Positions 12,382 through 24,964 of a stretch of 64,000 bases of DNA are shown piece after piece. Both the position numbers and the translations under genes were made by a program. The number at the start of each line of letters is the position of its first letter. Position 1 is the first letter of the stretch. The DNA is taken from contig OZ026623.1 of the NCBI GenBank assembly GCA_964020975.1, positions 82,187,123 to 82,251,122 on the forward strand, in the 5' to 3' direction. The stretch comes from Hermodice carunculata. Lineage: Eukaryota > Annelida > Polychaeta > Eunicida > Amphinomidae. Under the pieces are notes generated by a model. The model made no database searches and was not told the DNA's origin. It saw only the letters and a program-made list of their open reading frames with translations.

Positions 12382-14970
12382 GGGAGGGAAAGAGGGACAG
12401 ATGCAATAAAATGTAAAATATGCCACGTATTTGCAAAGGGTCTGGGGGGTCATCCTGTTTATGTAATGAGACATAACATATTCATCATATGAATCAGAAT
12501 GACGCCATAGTCAACAAACGTTTTGTTCCACATCTCACGACCTCAACTATAGTTGAGCAACGCCACAAAATGTTTATACCGTATTTATTTATTCCAATTC
12601 ACAGAAATTCGCGGAACGCCTGAAAAAGCTGAATGTTACACATTCTAATAATTAATATTGATTAATGATAGGCTTTCATTATCTTTAAATTAAATTACAT
12701 GAACCATATTACAAATTCACCTACAAGATCTATGAAACAAATCAATATACCTAGACCCCAAGCCACAAATTTGAGAATCTTATTTACTTGAAACTAAATG
12801 CATGGTACCTGAAAGCTTTCTGTCTTCAAGAGCAGCGTGGATATGTATGCATAAAACAGATGGGAGGCTTGTCAATGCTACATTGCATTAAACAGTAACT
12901 TACACTACATATACATCCATTTATTTTTCAAACATTTATATACCTAAAAATAGGGACAGCATATCTTAAAATGACAATATTGATTTTTTAGCACAAAATG
13001 TATATTGAAAATCAATGTAGTTTTGCGTTTTGAAAATAGCAGGACAGCTGCCAAGATAAGGATTTGAGAGCCAATCAGAAACTCCAGGTGCCATGCTCTT
13101 ATATGACGACCTATTTTGTATTTTTAGTTACTTTCAATGTAATAAAGGCATGGTAAAATAAAAGAACCGTTGTGTTTGGTTACGCTTGCTTAAAAAAGAC
13201 TAAACATATTTTGGTTAAGCGCACTTCAAATAGACCAAACACTACCTGTTCCATTCAAGGAGATTCTGAGTCAGCAGGTGGACTGACACAGAGCAGTAAT
13301 CTTTCATGGGAATAAGTCAAACTGTAGACAAGTTTGCCTTTGAAAATATGCACCCTTTTACAGCTATTTCTTTGAGTTGCATGTAACATTGGTCAGCATC
13401 AATAATTTGCTGTTATTATACATAATTTTTTTAAAAAACCTATAGTACACAGCTTCAGAAAGCGAGACGACATAAAATGCATAGAGCATACGAGATGTTT
13501 GTGGAAAACTGCTCCGCATATAAAAAATGGGGAAGAATATTTTGATAAAGGTCACGATTCACAATTTCTAAAGGGTACACACCCTTTATTTTTTCTAAGG
13601 GACCAACAGACTTGTCCTAGCACCCCAAGAACATGACACATACTCTTCAATGTATATGTCAGATGACTGCACCTGCATGTGCCAATGAAAAACAAATGTA
13701 AACAGTTTGTCTGGGCCCCATGAATGAATCACAGGACGAGCAAAACTTGTTCATTAATGGAAGTGTATACGCAGAATGTGATATGTGTAAACTCCACCCG
13801 ACGGCTGTTTATTGTGAAAAGTAATACACATTGAAGTTACACTGTTGAAGTTAACAATATATGTGATAACTCAGAACTTGACAATATGAACTTGACTTCC
13901 ATAAATATAAAGTTTGCTCTTTGTTATCAAACATCTTCATTTGCTGGCATGACCACTGCAAACGCAAAACTATTGGACTCAAGGAATATTGCTATCTTCC
14001 ATCAAGCAACTTCTCTTAATGTTCTTTTCCAATATAAATTGAAATCCATTTCCGCAAGAATATATCTGGTCAGCAACTTGTATTTGCTTTTCAGCCCGAC
14101 AATAAAGAATTTTGTTATTTTTTTTTTTTTGTTATCTTATTCAATCCTAAACTCATCTGAACAGTTACCCCCTCCCTCCATTCAAATTGGCGCGGAAAAT
14201 CAATTATAAAGAAGAAAGAACTATTGTATACATTCACCCTTCAAACAGTCAAAATAAACCAGCAGCGAGACCATTATGCGTCAATATCATAGTTGAGAAT
14301 CAGTCCAAACCATCGAAAGTTAGATAAACCTATCACCATTACCATCATGAGGCACAACAGCAAGACTCGAATTGACAACAAACAGTTCATCATTCACTGA
14401 ACAAGTAAAAAGGATATGATGTCACATTGAAAACGCAGAAATGGTGAGTGTCTTGAAAAAGAGAAGCAGACAACAGTTCTCAAACATGTTAAGAAAGCTG
14501 CACCGAAAATCCGAGTGAACAAGAACTTTCCATGATCAAAAACTTTCAGTCATCAAACCAGCTAGGTCCAAATCCAGAAGCTGAATGTAGACATACTAAC
14601 AATTTTATTATGTTTTATGTATCAGTCAAAATGATTGTTTGTTTAAAATTCTCATTAACGGGACGTGTAGAAAACACCTACCAAGTACCGTGCCTAAGGT
14701 CACCACTTTTCTTTGTCATTGGATTGCATTTAGCAAAAGAAGGTAGTGATGCAGTCTACGGAACATGGGAAAGGTCGACTTAGGTGTTCCACATCAGGAT
14801 ATAATGAGGAATAGATTTAGTGTAACCTATGTTGGCACTAAACAGCAATGCTGCAGCCAGAAGTTTATGAAAGGAAGAATTTTATGAACATGGGGTAACT
14901 GAAACGTTGGCAGAAGATTATGCTGCCAACTTTCTCATAGAACTGGGAACAAGTAGCAGTATGAGAAATA
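12381..14970. other. Non-coding stretch, nothing recognised
   Basis: No domain-bearing frame. There is a small perfect hairpin AAAGGGT-ACAC-ACCCTTT near 13570-13587. The longest frame (13886-14209, 107 codons) shows no recognisable family and crosses AT-rich low-complexity DNA. Confidence 0.5.
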
Positions 14971-16215
14971 TATGAACTTTATTGGCTGAACCATGTATAT
15001 AACAAACAATAGCATTTTGCCAAAACAATACAATATGACACTACAAAAACACAATTATATGAAAAATTAACACAAAAACAGTAAGGTATGCTGACGCATG
15101 TATAGAACAATGTTGCAATGGCAAGACAAATTTACACAAGTGGAGGTTGGTGGGGGGGGGGGGGGGGTTAAAACGTAAAGTAAAGTTAGAGAGGTCCATT
15201 AATTTCTGTGCATTCTTTTATGTAGATGGCAAATCAGGATATCAGTTCTGTATCATTAAGGCTCATGATGAATGTAAATACGCTTTCCTCGTCAAGGCTA
15301 TCTAAATTGAAAATTTGTGTTATGTGGTCGAAAAATTTCTTTCTTGGTGGGTCGAATTAGAGCACACCAAAACATAGTGCCTTTCGTTTTTCAATTTCTT
15401 TACAGGTATCACAAAGTCTTTGAGTAGCGGGAATTTTGTTGGGTCTTTTATGTCGACCAGTTTCAATATATAAATTATGAGCGCTTATGCGGAGTCGAGT
15501 GGTATTTTTACGTATTTTGAAATCTTTTATGTGGTAAAGATACGTTTCTGTATTTGAATTCGATTTGAAAAGAGAATAAGTTCGTAATTTTTTATCTTCA
15601 CCACTTTGTGAATTTAGATCTTCCTTCCATTGTGTATGAAATTTGTTTTTTATCGCCAACTTGAATAATTTAGAGGGAAATATACCCGTATTGTTTTCTT
15701 TGTTGTGCCAAATATCTTCTAGATTTAAACTTAAAAATGTATCTTTGATTGTACTGGCCCTTTGAGAGGAATGCGTATTTGGGGAATCTATATTAGATAA
15801 ATAGCAGTTATACAGTAAGCTTTCTGGTGGTGTATTAGCAATTCGAAAAACGTTTTTATTCACCAAAGTTAGTATCTTTTAAGGAAAGGGGTACTGTGCC
15901 AAGTTCACTTAAGACTGCAATGTTAGAAGCTTTACGGTGGACACCAAGACAATATCGTAGATAATTCATATAGAATTTTTCATAGTTTAAGCTGAAGTAT
16001 CCAGAAAGGTTATTGCTAAATACCGTTTTGGATGGAGTTGTAATATAAGCTCGCCATACCTCACATGCATACAGTAGTATCGGGGAGATCAGCTTATCAA
16101 ATAAATTCAACTGTTGTTTTATGCTTGTTTTATCGACTGGAAGAATTCGTTTAAATCTCCCCAGGGCTTTATGTTCAGGCAATACATGCAGTCCAGCTTT
16201 ATCACTGAAGTACAA
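14971..16215 (-). mobile_element. LINE fragment: 3' end of a non-LTR retrotransposon
   Basis: On the minus strand, 16215-15856 encodes the end of a reverse transcriptase (thumb region): LFDKLISPILLYACEVW is followed by an aromatic-rich block and YLRYCLGVHRKASN...LSELGTVPLSL. 15866-15357 continues with the C-terminal region, including TRLRISAHNLYIETGRH and a CDTC motif. A further shifted frame reads HYVLVCS, completing a CCHC-like C-terminal finger. A third reads KKFFDHITQIFNLDSLDEES and stops near 15200. A 3' UTR ends in AATAAAG at about 14984. The catalytic palm and endonuclease are missing, so the copy is 5'-truncated near 16215. The coding remnant is split over at least three frames, so it is dead. 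The clade is not resolved by eye. Confidence 0.88.
15152..15167 (+). repeat. G homopolymer run
   Basis: About 16 consecutive G bases lie inside the 3' UTR of the minus-strand LINE fragment, where they would be a C run. Probably a polymerase-slippage tract. Confidence 0.9.
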
Positions 16216-18618
16216 TTAAGTGGAATGGCATTAAAGTAGTGACCCAGTAAGAGATAATAGTGGATGTTAATCATTTGTTTTGTCTACCATACGGTTATAG
16301 CAGGCACCCCACTGTTCCTATCAGCATAATAAGGAACAGACAAAAGCTTTACCTGAACCTCCCATTGTACCCAACCTGGCCATTCATCTACTAGGGGTAT
16401 CGAGCTATCCTGCCTCTAGAGCAGTGTTTCCTTCATGACCAAACTGTTATTATTGCCATATTTGAATATAAGAGCCAGTTGTTTACGTGAGCCATAAATA
16501 CAGCCAGATGAAGTAATACACATCTCTGACATAACGAGATCACAAATATCTGAAATTTTTGGCACTGTGCGAAAATGTACATTTTCCTATACACCTTTAC
16601 CTTTCTAGTGTATCAACAAGTAAATATGTATGATGTGACAACCACCCAACTATGCTCAGAACATTTAAACGATATGCAGATATTGATTTTTCGCTCGTGT
16701 ATTTCCCTCATGTACCGATATTAAAATATTTTTCCTGTTGACATATATCTGAAGCCCTGGTTAAATAATGAATTGGTGCATCGATTTACCATACTTTGAA
16801 CGAAACTGATAATAAATTTCTTCGGTCCGCTTTTGACCCAGGAAAGGTAAAACGGAATATACGTCCAACTTGTCTCATCGAGACCTAAGGACTCACCAAC
16901 TTTATTACATTAACATACATGCTATCAAAGGTATTTTCCCATACAAATGTGAGGGCTGGATACAGCAAATTGATTGCCACTAAAAACCAGATTGTGCCCA
17001 TCATGTTGACAAGACTGTTTATTTCATAAAACCACAACAAGACCCTTTTTTTCTAATTTACAATTTTTATTTGATCCAAAAATGTTGTCTACACGATCAG
17101 TCGACTTAGAATCAAGATTTGTAATTTTCTCTTTTCTTCCATTTTTTTTTTAAATTTGGCGAAATTAGTGTATACGACCTTATTGGCTTATACGTATGGT
17201 CAAATTAATTGGCAAACCAGGAGGGATATTTATAATGAAAATCGAACGGAATTTGTGTGTGAAAATACACCAAGGCTTGTTGCAGTAAACAAAGGTAATC
17301 CTCATGTTCTAGCTTAGCCACCTCATTCAGGCTGTTCTTGCCAACATAGTATGAGTGGATATGACGAGAGCATGATTAGAAAAGTGATCTTCCTGATGCA
17401 TTTTACAAATGGTGCATAGCAAGCTTTGCCTGAAAGACTCTGGTTGACCTTTGTCCACCCTCTTCCCCATGACAAAGATTTATCTGAGGGGGCTTTTGAC
17501 ATACATTTAAGATTAATACTTCAATTGATTGTTGTTTTGTGTTTTATTCGGCACTGAACTCGTGTAGTCGTCGGCGTCAGTCAAGTGGGATTTATAGGTT
17601 GCTAGTGTCGGATATGACCAAAATGCGTGATGCTGAACATCTGTTTTCTATGTGACAGAGTAGTAATGGCGGCATCATGGATGCTAAACTTGACAATTAT
17701 AGACACTGTGCTGAAAAGTACCCATCCTATGGAGTAATATCTGTCGATGTATTAGTATGTACGAATCCATGCTGTTCTGATTCCAGACACATGTAGGTCC
17801 TACATAGTTTTAATAATTATATTTTTGATGCACCGGAAAGGCGGCGACATTCAAAGGACAAACCAAAGTGAGTGGCAAGTTTGAATCAAAACATAAGTGA
17901 TATGCTCGATGATGCAAGGAGCACTGTGCTTTTTGGGTGTATTAAAGGTACACCGAAACACACACTGTAATGCGAGATCATGCATATTACACAGGCCTAG
18001 TTCAGGCATGAGAAAGAATATGATGTGCAAAATACTTCACATCATGTCTGTTATTACTAGACATACACATAACACTATGGTGTATTGCTGGCGGACAATA
18101 TACCAGTCAAAATACAGCTGAATTTTGGGCTGATAACTTGAACAAACTCTTGACCTTGGCTTATTCTCCCGGGTTAAATGATAATATAAAAGAGAAGATG
18201 CAAGTCTTTTCTTTTCACAATATAATGCATCTATAATCCGGCGAACAAATCTGACTTTACCAGTCATTAAAAGTAATGGCAAATAGGCAATTTAACTTCT
18301 GAAAAATCTTCAATTGGCGGACAACTTATATGTAGTCCTTCATTGCTTTTTGGTGCTGTGCTGGTACATGGGTGCATTCCTCCATGTTTCAATGAGGTAA
18401 CACCTACCCTGCCTATAAAAGTTGATGGCATCATTGGTAACGACAATAAGCTATCTATTTATTGCTGGTATCATATTAAAAGTACTGACATGTACACTAC
18501 TTTACAGCTAAGGTAATTAACCAGACGCATCCAAACACCAATTTGTCTCTGAGTAAAGTCAGAGAAAATATCTTTGTTCTTTTTCTGAACAAAGACGTTA
18601 AATGTGGGTACCTGACTT
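16216..18618. other. Non-coding stretch, nothing recognised
   Basis: Short frames only on both strands. No terminal repeats or domain signatures recognised. Confidence 0.5.
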
Positions 18619-18742
18619 GTAATAAACCTATATCTGCATGCTTTCTGAATATCAGGTACACATTTGGTCTATGACAAGCAGTAATAAACCTATATATGCA
18701 TGCTTTTTAAATATCAGGTGCACATTTGGTCTATTACAAGCT
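18619..18742 (+). repeat. Tandem duplication of a 62-bp unit
   Basis: AATAAACCTATATCTGCATG starts at 18621 and AATAAACCTATATATGCATG at 18683. Both continue to AATATCAGGT, CACATTTGGTCTAT and ACAAGC. The copies differ at only a handful of positions, so this is a fairly recent simple duplication. Confidence 0.88.
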
Positions 18743-21700
18743 GATTTCATGACCACTATTCACAGATCCCAATACATCGCTATCCACCAAACATTGGTGC
18801 ATAATTGAGCAGAGATGTGCCTGTTTTCGTTGTTAGAATCTTTATATGTTAGATCACATTTAAAAGTACTGTTTGTTTTGAGGGAATGCCTCCGTAGACA
18901 ACTCTATGCTATCTAATTGTGTTCATCAGGGGAGTATCATTTTCTTTGTAGTCTTCAATGTATACGAAAATGAACTGAATATAAAACATGCAAAAACTAC
19001 AATCTGTTGCAATGTAATTAGCAGCTGAAAAGCTGAAAATGCTAGAAACGTCATGTTTATCCACAACATTAAAGAACTGCAAAAGCGTACACTATTGTGT
19101 GGGATCTTTAAAGCTGATCATGACATATTTTGAATACCAGGAAAATAAGCTACATGTCCTTTAACCATTTGCACAATGCAATGTTGACCCACCAGTCTCC
19201 CTATCTTGCCTAAAACATTACATACCATGTAGCTATCTAGGACATTTTTAATATCAGGGAAAAACATCAGAATAGGATAACAAGCATTGTGTAAAATGTA
19301 AAAAAAAAAAGAGTCATCAAACAAATGTATATGACTAAGAAAAAAGACACATAGGCGCTGCGAAATATCTCGGATCCTGACATAACAAGGGATCAGATGG
19401 TTGTGAACTCTCCACTGATTTCTATCAAAGTGCCCTCTGAGCTAGTAATTAATTTCATTTCATTACTTAATCTTACGGCCTATGTTTTACAGTAACTGTG
19501 TTCATTTACCTCTTTTATTGTGATCAATGTAATGATTACTGAATAAACATAGCTGCCAACAATGACGGTACTCAACTGGAACCAATGGCTGCAACTGATG
19601 CAGAACCATCCAAAAAAACAAAAACAAAAACAAAAAACAAAAACAAAAAAAACTAGCATATATTTGATATTAGGAGATGAGGAAATACCTCCTGTACCAT
19701 GGGGCGATACATGTGTTTCACCTGACGTTGAATGACTCCACGATACATGCATTTGCACCACTCTTTACTGCCAGCGATTTGCTCTCCATATCTACAGATT
19801 TGGAAGCCTCCTTTCCCTGTAGCCTGGTCGGGTGGGAACATTGTACACTTACAGACCTTGGGTTCAGGACAACAAAAGGGTCACCAGTTTCTACAGATGT
19901 GTTCCTACTTAAGTGTGCATAACCAGCATTACGACACACTTTATTTATTAGTGGCCCTAAAATGCTTTGAAGTGCAGCACACTTTGCTGACCCCCACCAG
20001 ATTGCTTGACATGATTGCAGTTACTGATGGTTGGTTTTCCTGCACTCTACCTGTTGCCAATAGAGAGCGGGAATTGGGGTTCATGCAATTACCACCGTGC
20101 TTGAGGAACCCAGTTTTGACGTGAGGCTATGCCACACTTCAAAGGCCTATGGACTTCATAATTGCTTTGTGTCACTAATTCTCCCCTCCCCTCCTGAGAG
20201 GGAACTGCTATGCGAGGCAACATGGACTCTATTTGTTTTCAAGTTCAACTTGACGAGTTGTAAATGTATTAACCGCTATTGTTGCTAATTTGTTGACGGG
20301 CAGTTGAGCACGTGGACAGTTGTTGAAGTTTGTCTACTTGGCTGATGTACTGCCTCAGTACTGATTTATGGTTTTATTTACGAGCACACGCTCTCTTATT
20401 TGCAACATTTAAACTATCATTGCATGATTAAACGCTAATTGTCATGGCTGACAGACAGCCAATATTTGATTTGACCTCTGAATGAACTTTGTCGCGCCTC
20501 ATAAACACTTATATTTTATTTTCAAACCTTGTAAAATGAATTTTTGAATTAAATGGAGGGCATATGTAACAAAATTCCCTCTGAGCCAGCACTTAATTTC
20601 ATTTCATTACTTAATCACACGGCTAATGTTTTACAGCAACTATTTTCATTTACCTCTTTTATTATGATCAAGGTAATGATTACTGAATTGTCTCCCGTTA
20701 ATGTATTAATGCTGCTATGTATTTTCTCATGTATATACACTATGCGCCAATCTGACGAGACCCGCCCTAGAAAATGTTCTTAGTCTGTTTTAAGGCTCAG
20801 AAATCCAGTCAATAAAAGTTAAGCAAAAACAATATTAGAACTTCTTTCATAATATATCTACGTCATATTCATTTTTTCTCTACCTATTCCTTTAAGGTAT
20901 TCTCTAATTAGTAAGAGTGAACATGGTAGTATTTCCGTGCCTCTTATTCAATTTAACGTCTCTTCAATGGAGAAATATCGTCACAGTAGGGCTTTGGGAT
21001 ACAACGAATCTACATATGCTGTAGTTTGGAAGAACAAAATACCATAGATCTATAAATTACAAGTTGCCTTGTATTCTTCAATATTTTTCACACAGCACAA
21101 CTAGAAGTACTATTGTCACATTGGAATAACACAGGGTTATAAATTTGTCCACAGCTCTTCATAAAACGGAGTTTAACAAACTTAAAAACCTAAGAATATA
21201 TGTCAAGAATGCGTAGATAACATATTTTTAAGGTTATTGGAAAACTATTTACCACACTGTTTTTGACTTTGAAAATAATCAATGTGTGTCATGCAAGCTT
21301 GGACTCGTTACTGATATTACAATGGCAGTGCAGCACAGTAACACCATGGATCAAGCTGTGCATGCACATATGTGGTTGTAGTGTATACGTTAATACATGT
21401 TTGAGTTATAGATACCGTTTGCACACGTGTAGCACCAAGGTTAAGAGGATATTTAAAATGCAAATACCTGTAATTTTGCAGCTATGCAACGTATGTATTA
21501 TATGCAATTTCAAGACGGTCATATGAATACATGCCGTATTTGTTTTCACGTTATTGCATATCTGTCTTTTCTAGTTACTTTTCCAAATTGAAATTGGAAA
21601 CTAGCTTTGTGACTGTGTTTTGTCAAATTTGAACAAGCTACTATTTGATTTAGTATTTTTTAACTGATATTTCACTCTTCCTTAAATGTCTTCTCAGATT

Positions 21701-22382
21701 ATTATTATGACTTCTTGAAAATCACAGAATTAGTACAACCTTCTTCAATTCAAAAGATTACTATTGCACTTCAGGCAAAGTGATGTTGTTTTTTTATTAA
21801 AAATAATTCTCAGTTTATAACTATGATCTATAGGGTGGGATCCTTGGTTTTGGATGTCATGAAATTCAAGTTATTTACACTGATTTGTGAGAATACATCC
21901 TCCCCCCCATATTTAACCAGGTATCATGAAAGACAAAGACGCCCACCCCACCTGAGAAAATCCTGCAACAATTTTAGAAACAATATGACAAGACTTAACT
22001 GAAAGCCTATCAATATCTTAATCTGAAGGCTTTATACACTTACATATTGCGTTTAAAGCCAAGAAGAATGATTTCCCCACTCAGGACTATGCATGAAATA
22101 AACTAATACATAAACAGCTTGTCAAATGCAAAGGATGTGAATAACCATGCAACCAGATAAAATCTCCATCTGGACCGAATGATTAAGAAGTTGAGGTTAA
22201 AGTGTTCAAAGATATAAAGATAAAGCACACACACAAACATGTTTCCTCCCTAATCTGGAATAATAATCAAGTATATATGGCTATCATCAAAATCATATTC
22301 ATTCGTGTATTTTTCAGTGCACCAAGTGTCATGGGCCATACCATTCACACTGTCACTTCATAACCATATTGCACGGTACTCA
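18743..22382. other. Non-coding stretch, nothing recognised
   Basis: Contains A-rich runs near 19300 and 19612-19650, and no recognisable gene. CCTCTGAGC words plus TTAATTTCATTTCATTACTTAATC occur near both 19435 and 20580 and are followed by similar text (ATGTTTTACAG, TCATTTACCTCTTTTATT). This is a ~100-bp diverged direct repeat about 1.1 kb apart. Confidence 0.5.
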
Positions 22383-22832
22383 TCAAAAGTTGTGTTGTTG
22401 CACCCCACGAGCATTCCAAAACCCGTAGGAATAGGACGTCACCAGCCTCTCGGTGTTCTTCAGGTACTTAGGTGTGAATGGCCTGGTGGAGATCAACACA
22501 TGTTTACACTTTCCATGGATACCTAGGCCCCTTACAAGGAGGTTTTGCCTAGGTATGGTAACTCTTGGGCTGTTTATGCCTTTGAAAAACATCAAGACCT
22601 CGTTACGACTTTCAGTTGAAATACAGGAGATAGCTCTGGTCTCACGCACTTGGACTTTGTACATATTAGTTGTTAGCATACCATAAGCCTGTTCAAACAC
22701 TGCTGCGGAAACATCTCTGTACACAGTACTGTAGTAGCCACTCATTAACGGCACCTTCTTAGGTTTGAAGACTGCATCGTGTGGCCTCACCAATTCATTC
22801 ATGAATATTGAGTGCATGCACACTAAACACAT
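22383..22832 (-). CDS. Unidentified 149-codon open frame
   Basis: This is the longest frame in the window not explained by simple repeats. It has mixed, protein-like composition, with basic and hydrophobic residues and five cysteines, three of them in the first few residues. A TAG lies five codons upstream and a stop closes it after QQHNF. I do not recognise a family, signal peptide, membrane segment or metal-binding motif. It could be a lone exon, a transposon fragment or chance. A perfect 10-bp inverted repeat (ATACCTAGGC / GCCTAGGTAT, 22519-22556) lies inside it. No neighbouring exon with matching features was found. Confidence 0.25.
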   Translation of the reverse strand: MCLVCMHSIFMNELVRPHDAVFKPKKVPLMSGYYSTVYRDVSAAVFEQAYGMLTTNMYKVQVRETRAISCISTESRNEVLMFFKGINSPRVTIPRQNLLVRGLGIHGKCKHVLISTRPFTPKYLKNTERLVTSYSYGFWNARGVQQHNF

Positions 22833-23084
22833 GGTCTGGCGCTGCTAATGGCTTAGGTTTGGGTCATACCTGGAGTAAACCCTTCAATTGAGTCCTTTGC
22901 ATAGTGTATGTTACAGTTCACATTTTTTTATTTTGTAGTTATTTGCACTTTCAAGTCTGTCCTCTTTTAATGGTTATATAGTTAACCTCTATCGACATAA
23001 AAATATGCATCTGTGAGTCCATGTTTTCCTAAACTCCGAGTGGACGGTGTTAACTCATTCAATACTACAATAAAAAAGGCCTTT

Positions 23085-23179
23085 GTCAGTGGTATTTGCA
23101 TTGTCCGGTAGGTAATGCTGCAGCTGCCACAAGGGCAGCTGCACAATGCCTTGCCAAGCAATGCCTAAATACCACTGAC
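23085..23179. other. 95-nt imperfect hairpin
   Basis: GTCAGTGGTATTT pairs with AAATACCACTGAC at the base. GCATTG/CAATGC pairs next. GCAGCTGCC/GGGCAGCTGC closes the top around an ACAA loop. Small internal bulges separate the blocks. The size and shape resemble a pre-miRNA or a tiny palindromic element. No TA or longer target duplication is obvious at the base. Confidence 0.8.
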
Positions 23180-24842
23180 TTTAGACTGGGCATATTGGTA
23201 CCTAAATGAATACTCTATGTGGAATTTGAATGTTTAAAATCGTAATAATTGTAGCTGAGTGAAAACAAGTCAATGGGAATAAAAGAATTAATATAATTAT
23301 GGGTGTTACATTAGAAGGTTATACTGAATATACGTGTATGTATATTTCTTGTTACATGCCTGTTTCAGGCAGAGACATGCAGGTCGGCACTTTTTTTGTA
23401 GCAGTGATAAATTTCATTTTGGGCTTTGCTGTAAAACACTCCTTTTTATGTATTTATCAAGACTTTATTTTTTTTATTGTAACGCCTCCATGACACAGGC
23501 AGGAAATGTTTTAGCAGGTAGGCCACATAACTAAAGCAGATGTATCATTTGTTTAGCTTAAGTTGAATCACTGTTCGTTTGTTCTCACCAGCAAGAATAA
23601 AAAAATCTGCCGACCGGAAGTTTTGGCTGATCTACACAGAAAACACTGGGAAGAAACATGTCGATTATAAAGAAAGTTTTTGAACAGATATGTGGTTGTA
23701 TGATATGCAGCAGTGGGTTTTCTTTGAGGTGACTCTAGTCAAACTCTCCTCTTTTAATGAAGAAAACTATTTGGCTCACACAATTTTTCATGAAATTATA
23801 GTTTTTAAGATAAAACCATAAAAGTATATACAGTATGTTTTTAATTGTCTGAATCCTTAGATTTCAAAGTCTTAAAACAAAGAACTTTAAAGTGAACACA
23901 TTCAACCCTACTAAATTGCGAATTTGTTCATAAGGTAAATTTCATTACAAACATAAATTTGTTTAAAAAAGACTTTTGCTTCAAACAGGAATTGTGATTT
24001 GGGATAAAATTACCTGTATTATAACTTTGATAATTTACACCAGAGCTGAATATAACCAATAGTTATTGGCCATTTTTCTTTTCCTTTAATAAAGTGCAGG
24101 ACAGCTTTCACTTCTGGACAGGTTATGTAATTCTAGGAAAACAGTTCTTTCTTGTTTTGGTACAAGAAACTTACTCAAATATTATACATGTACATTTAAT
24201 TGCATTGATCATAATAATAGCGTGTTTATCTGAGTAGATCTCTAGTTTGTAAGAAAGCATCATTCAGATGTCCAAGGGTTGTCATACCAATGCACATTAA
24301 CATGATTATAGATAACTTGTATAAATCAAAGCAGTTATCTTGATAAAGAATCACATCTAAGCTGCAAGGTCTTGTGTCTGTTTATGAATATTGACATATA
24401 TGTAATTGAATTATTACCATTCTACATGTTACATACAATTTGTAAATACTGCTATTTGTTTGTAAATACAGCTTTTAAAGCTGAATGTTGACTGCCCTAA
24501 GACTTAATAATTGAGTCAAGGTTTTATCACATTACATGATACGGTGTGTAAGTTTACTGGTAAAAAGGATTTAATCTTTATTGTATATGTGTTCAAATAC
24601 ATGGACTCTTTATATAATAACCATGCACAATGACTCGTATAAAGCATGTTAAATGTGCACATGTACAGTTGTTGGCCCACAAGTTTGACATTAGAAAAAA
24701 GTTTCTGGGATTGTTTTTGTTGGACCAGGAAAAAGGCACCATGATTTCGATCAAAAGCCACATGTATTTCACTTGCATTACTCATTGTATAGTTGTAATT
24801 TCGGACAGGTTGAACACTTCTAAGTTATCATATGGCACTAGA
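23180..24842. other. Non-coding stretch, nothing recognised
   Basis: AT-rich with short frames. TTTTAAAGCTGAA-like small palindromes only. Confidence 0.5.
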
Positions 24843-24964
24843 TGTATCATTATTGATGCCAGCTCAGATGCCTCTGTATCAACCAAGGCTCCAAAGCCTT
24901 GGTCCATGCAGAGGCATATTGTTAGTCGATATAGGGGCATCTGAGCTGGTATGCACATGATACA
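24843..24964. other. 122-nt nested fold-back sequence with competing stems
   Basis: The outer arms TGTATCAT (24843) and ATGATACA (24957) pair perfectly. CCAGCTCAGATGCC (24859-24872) pairs with GGCATCTGAGCTGG (24936-24949) over 14 bp. ATGCCTCTG (24868-24876) can instead pair with CAGAGGCAT (24909-24917) over 9 bp. The apex CCAAGGCT-CCAA-AGCCTTGG is a perfect 8-bp stem. The shared ATGCC block makes the two middle stems mutually exclusive. It could be a fold-back element or a structured RNA. No ORF spans it usefully. Confidence 0.82.
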
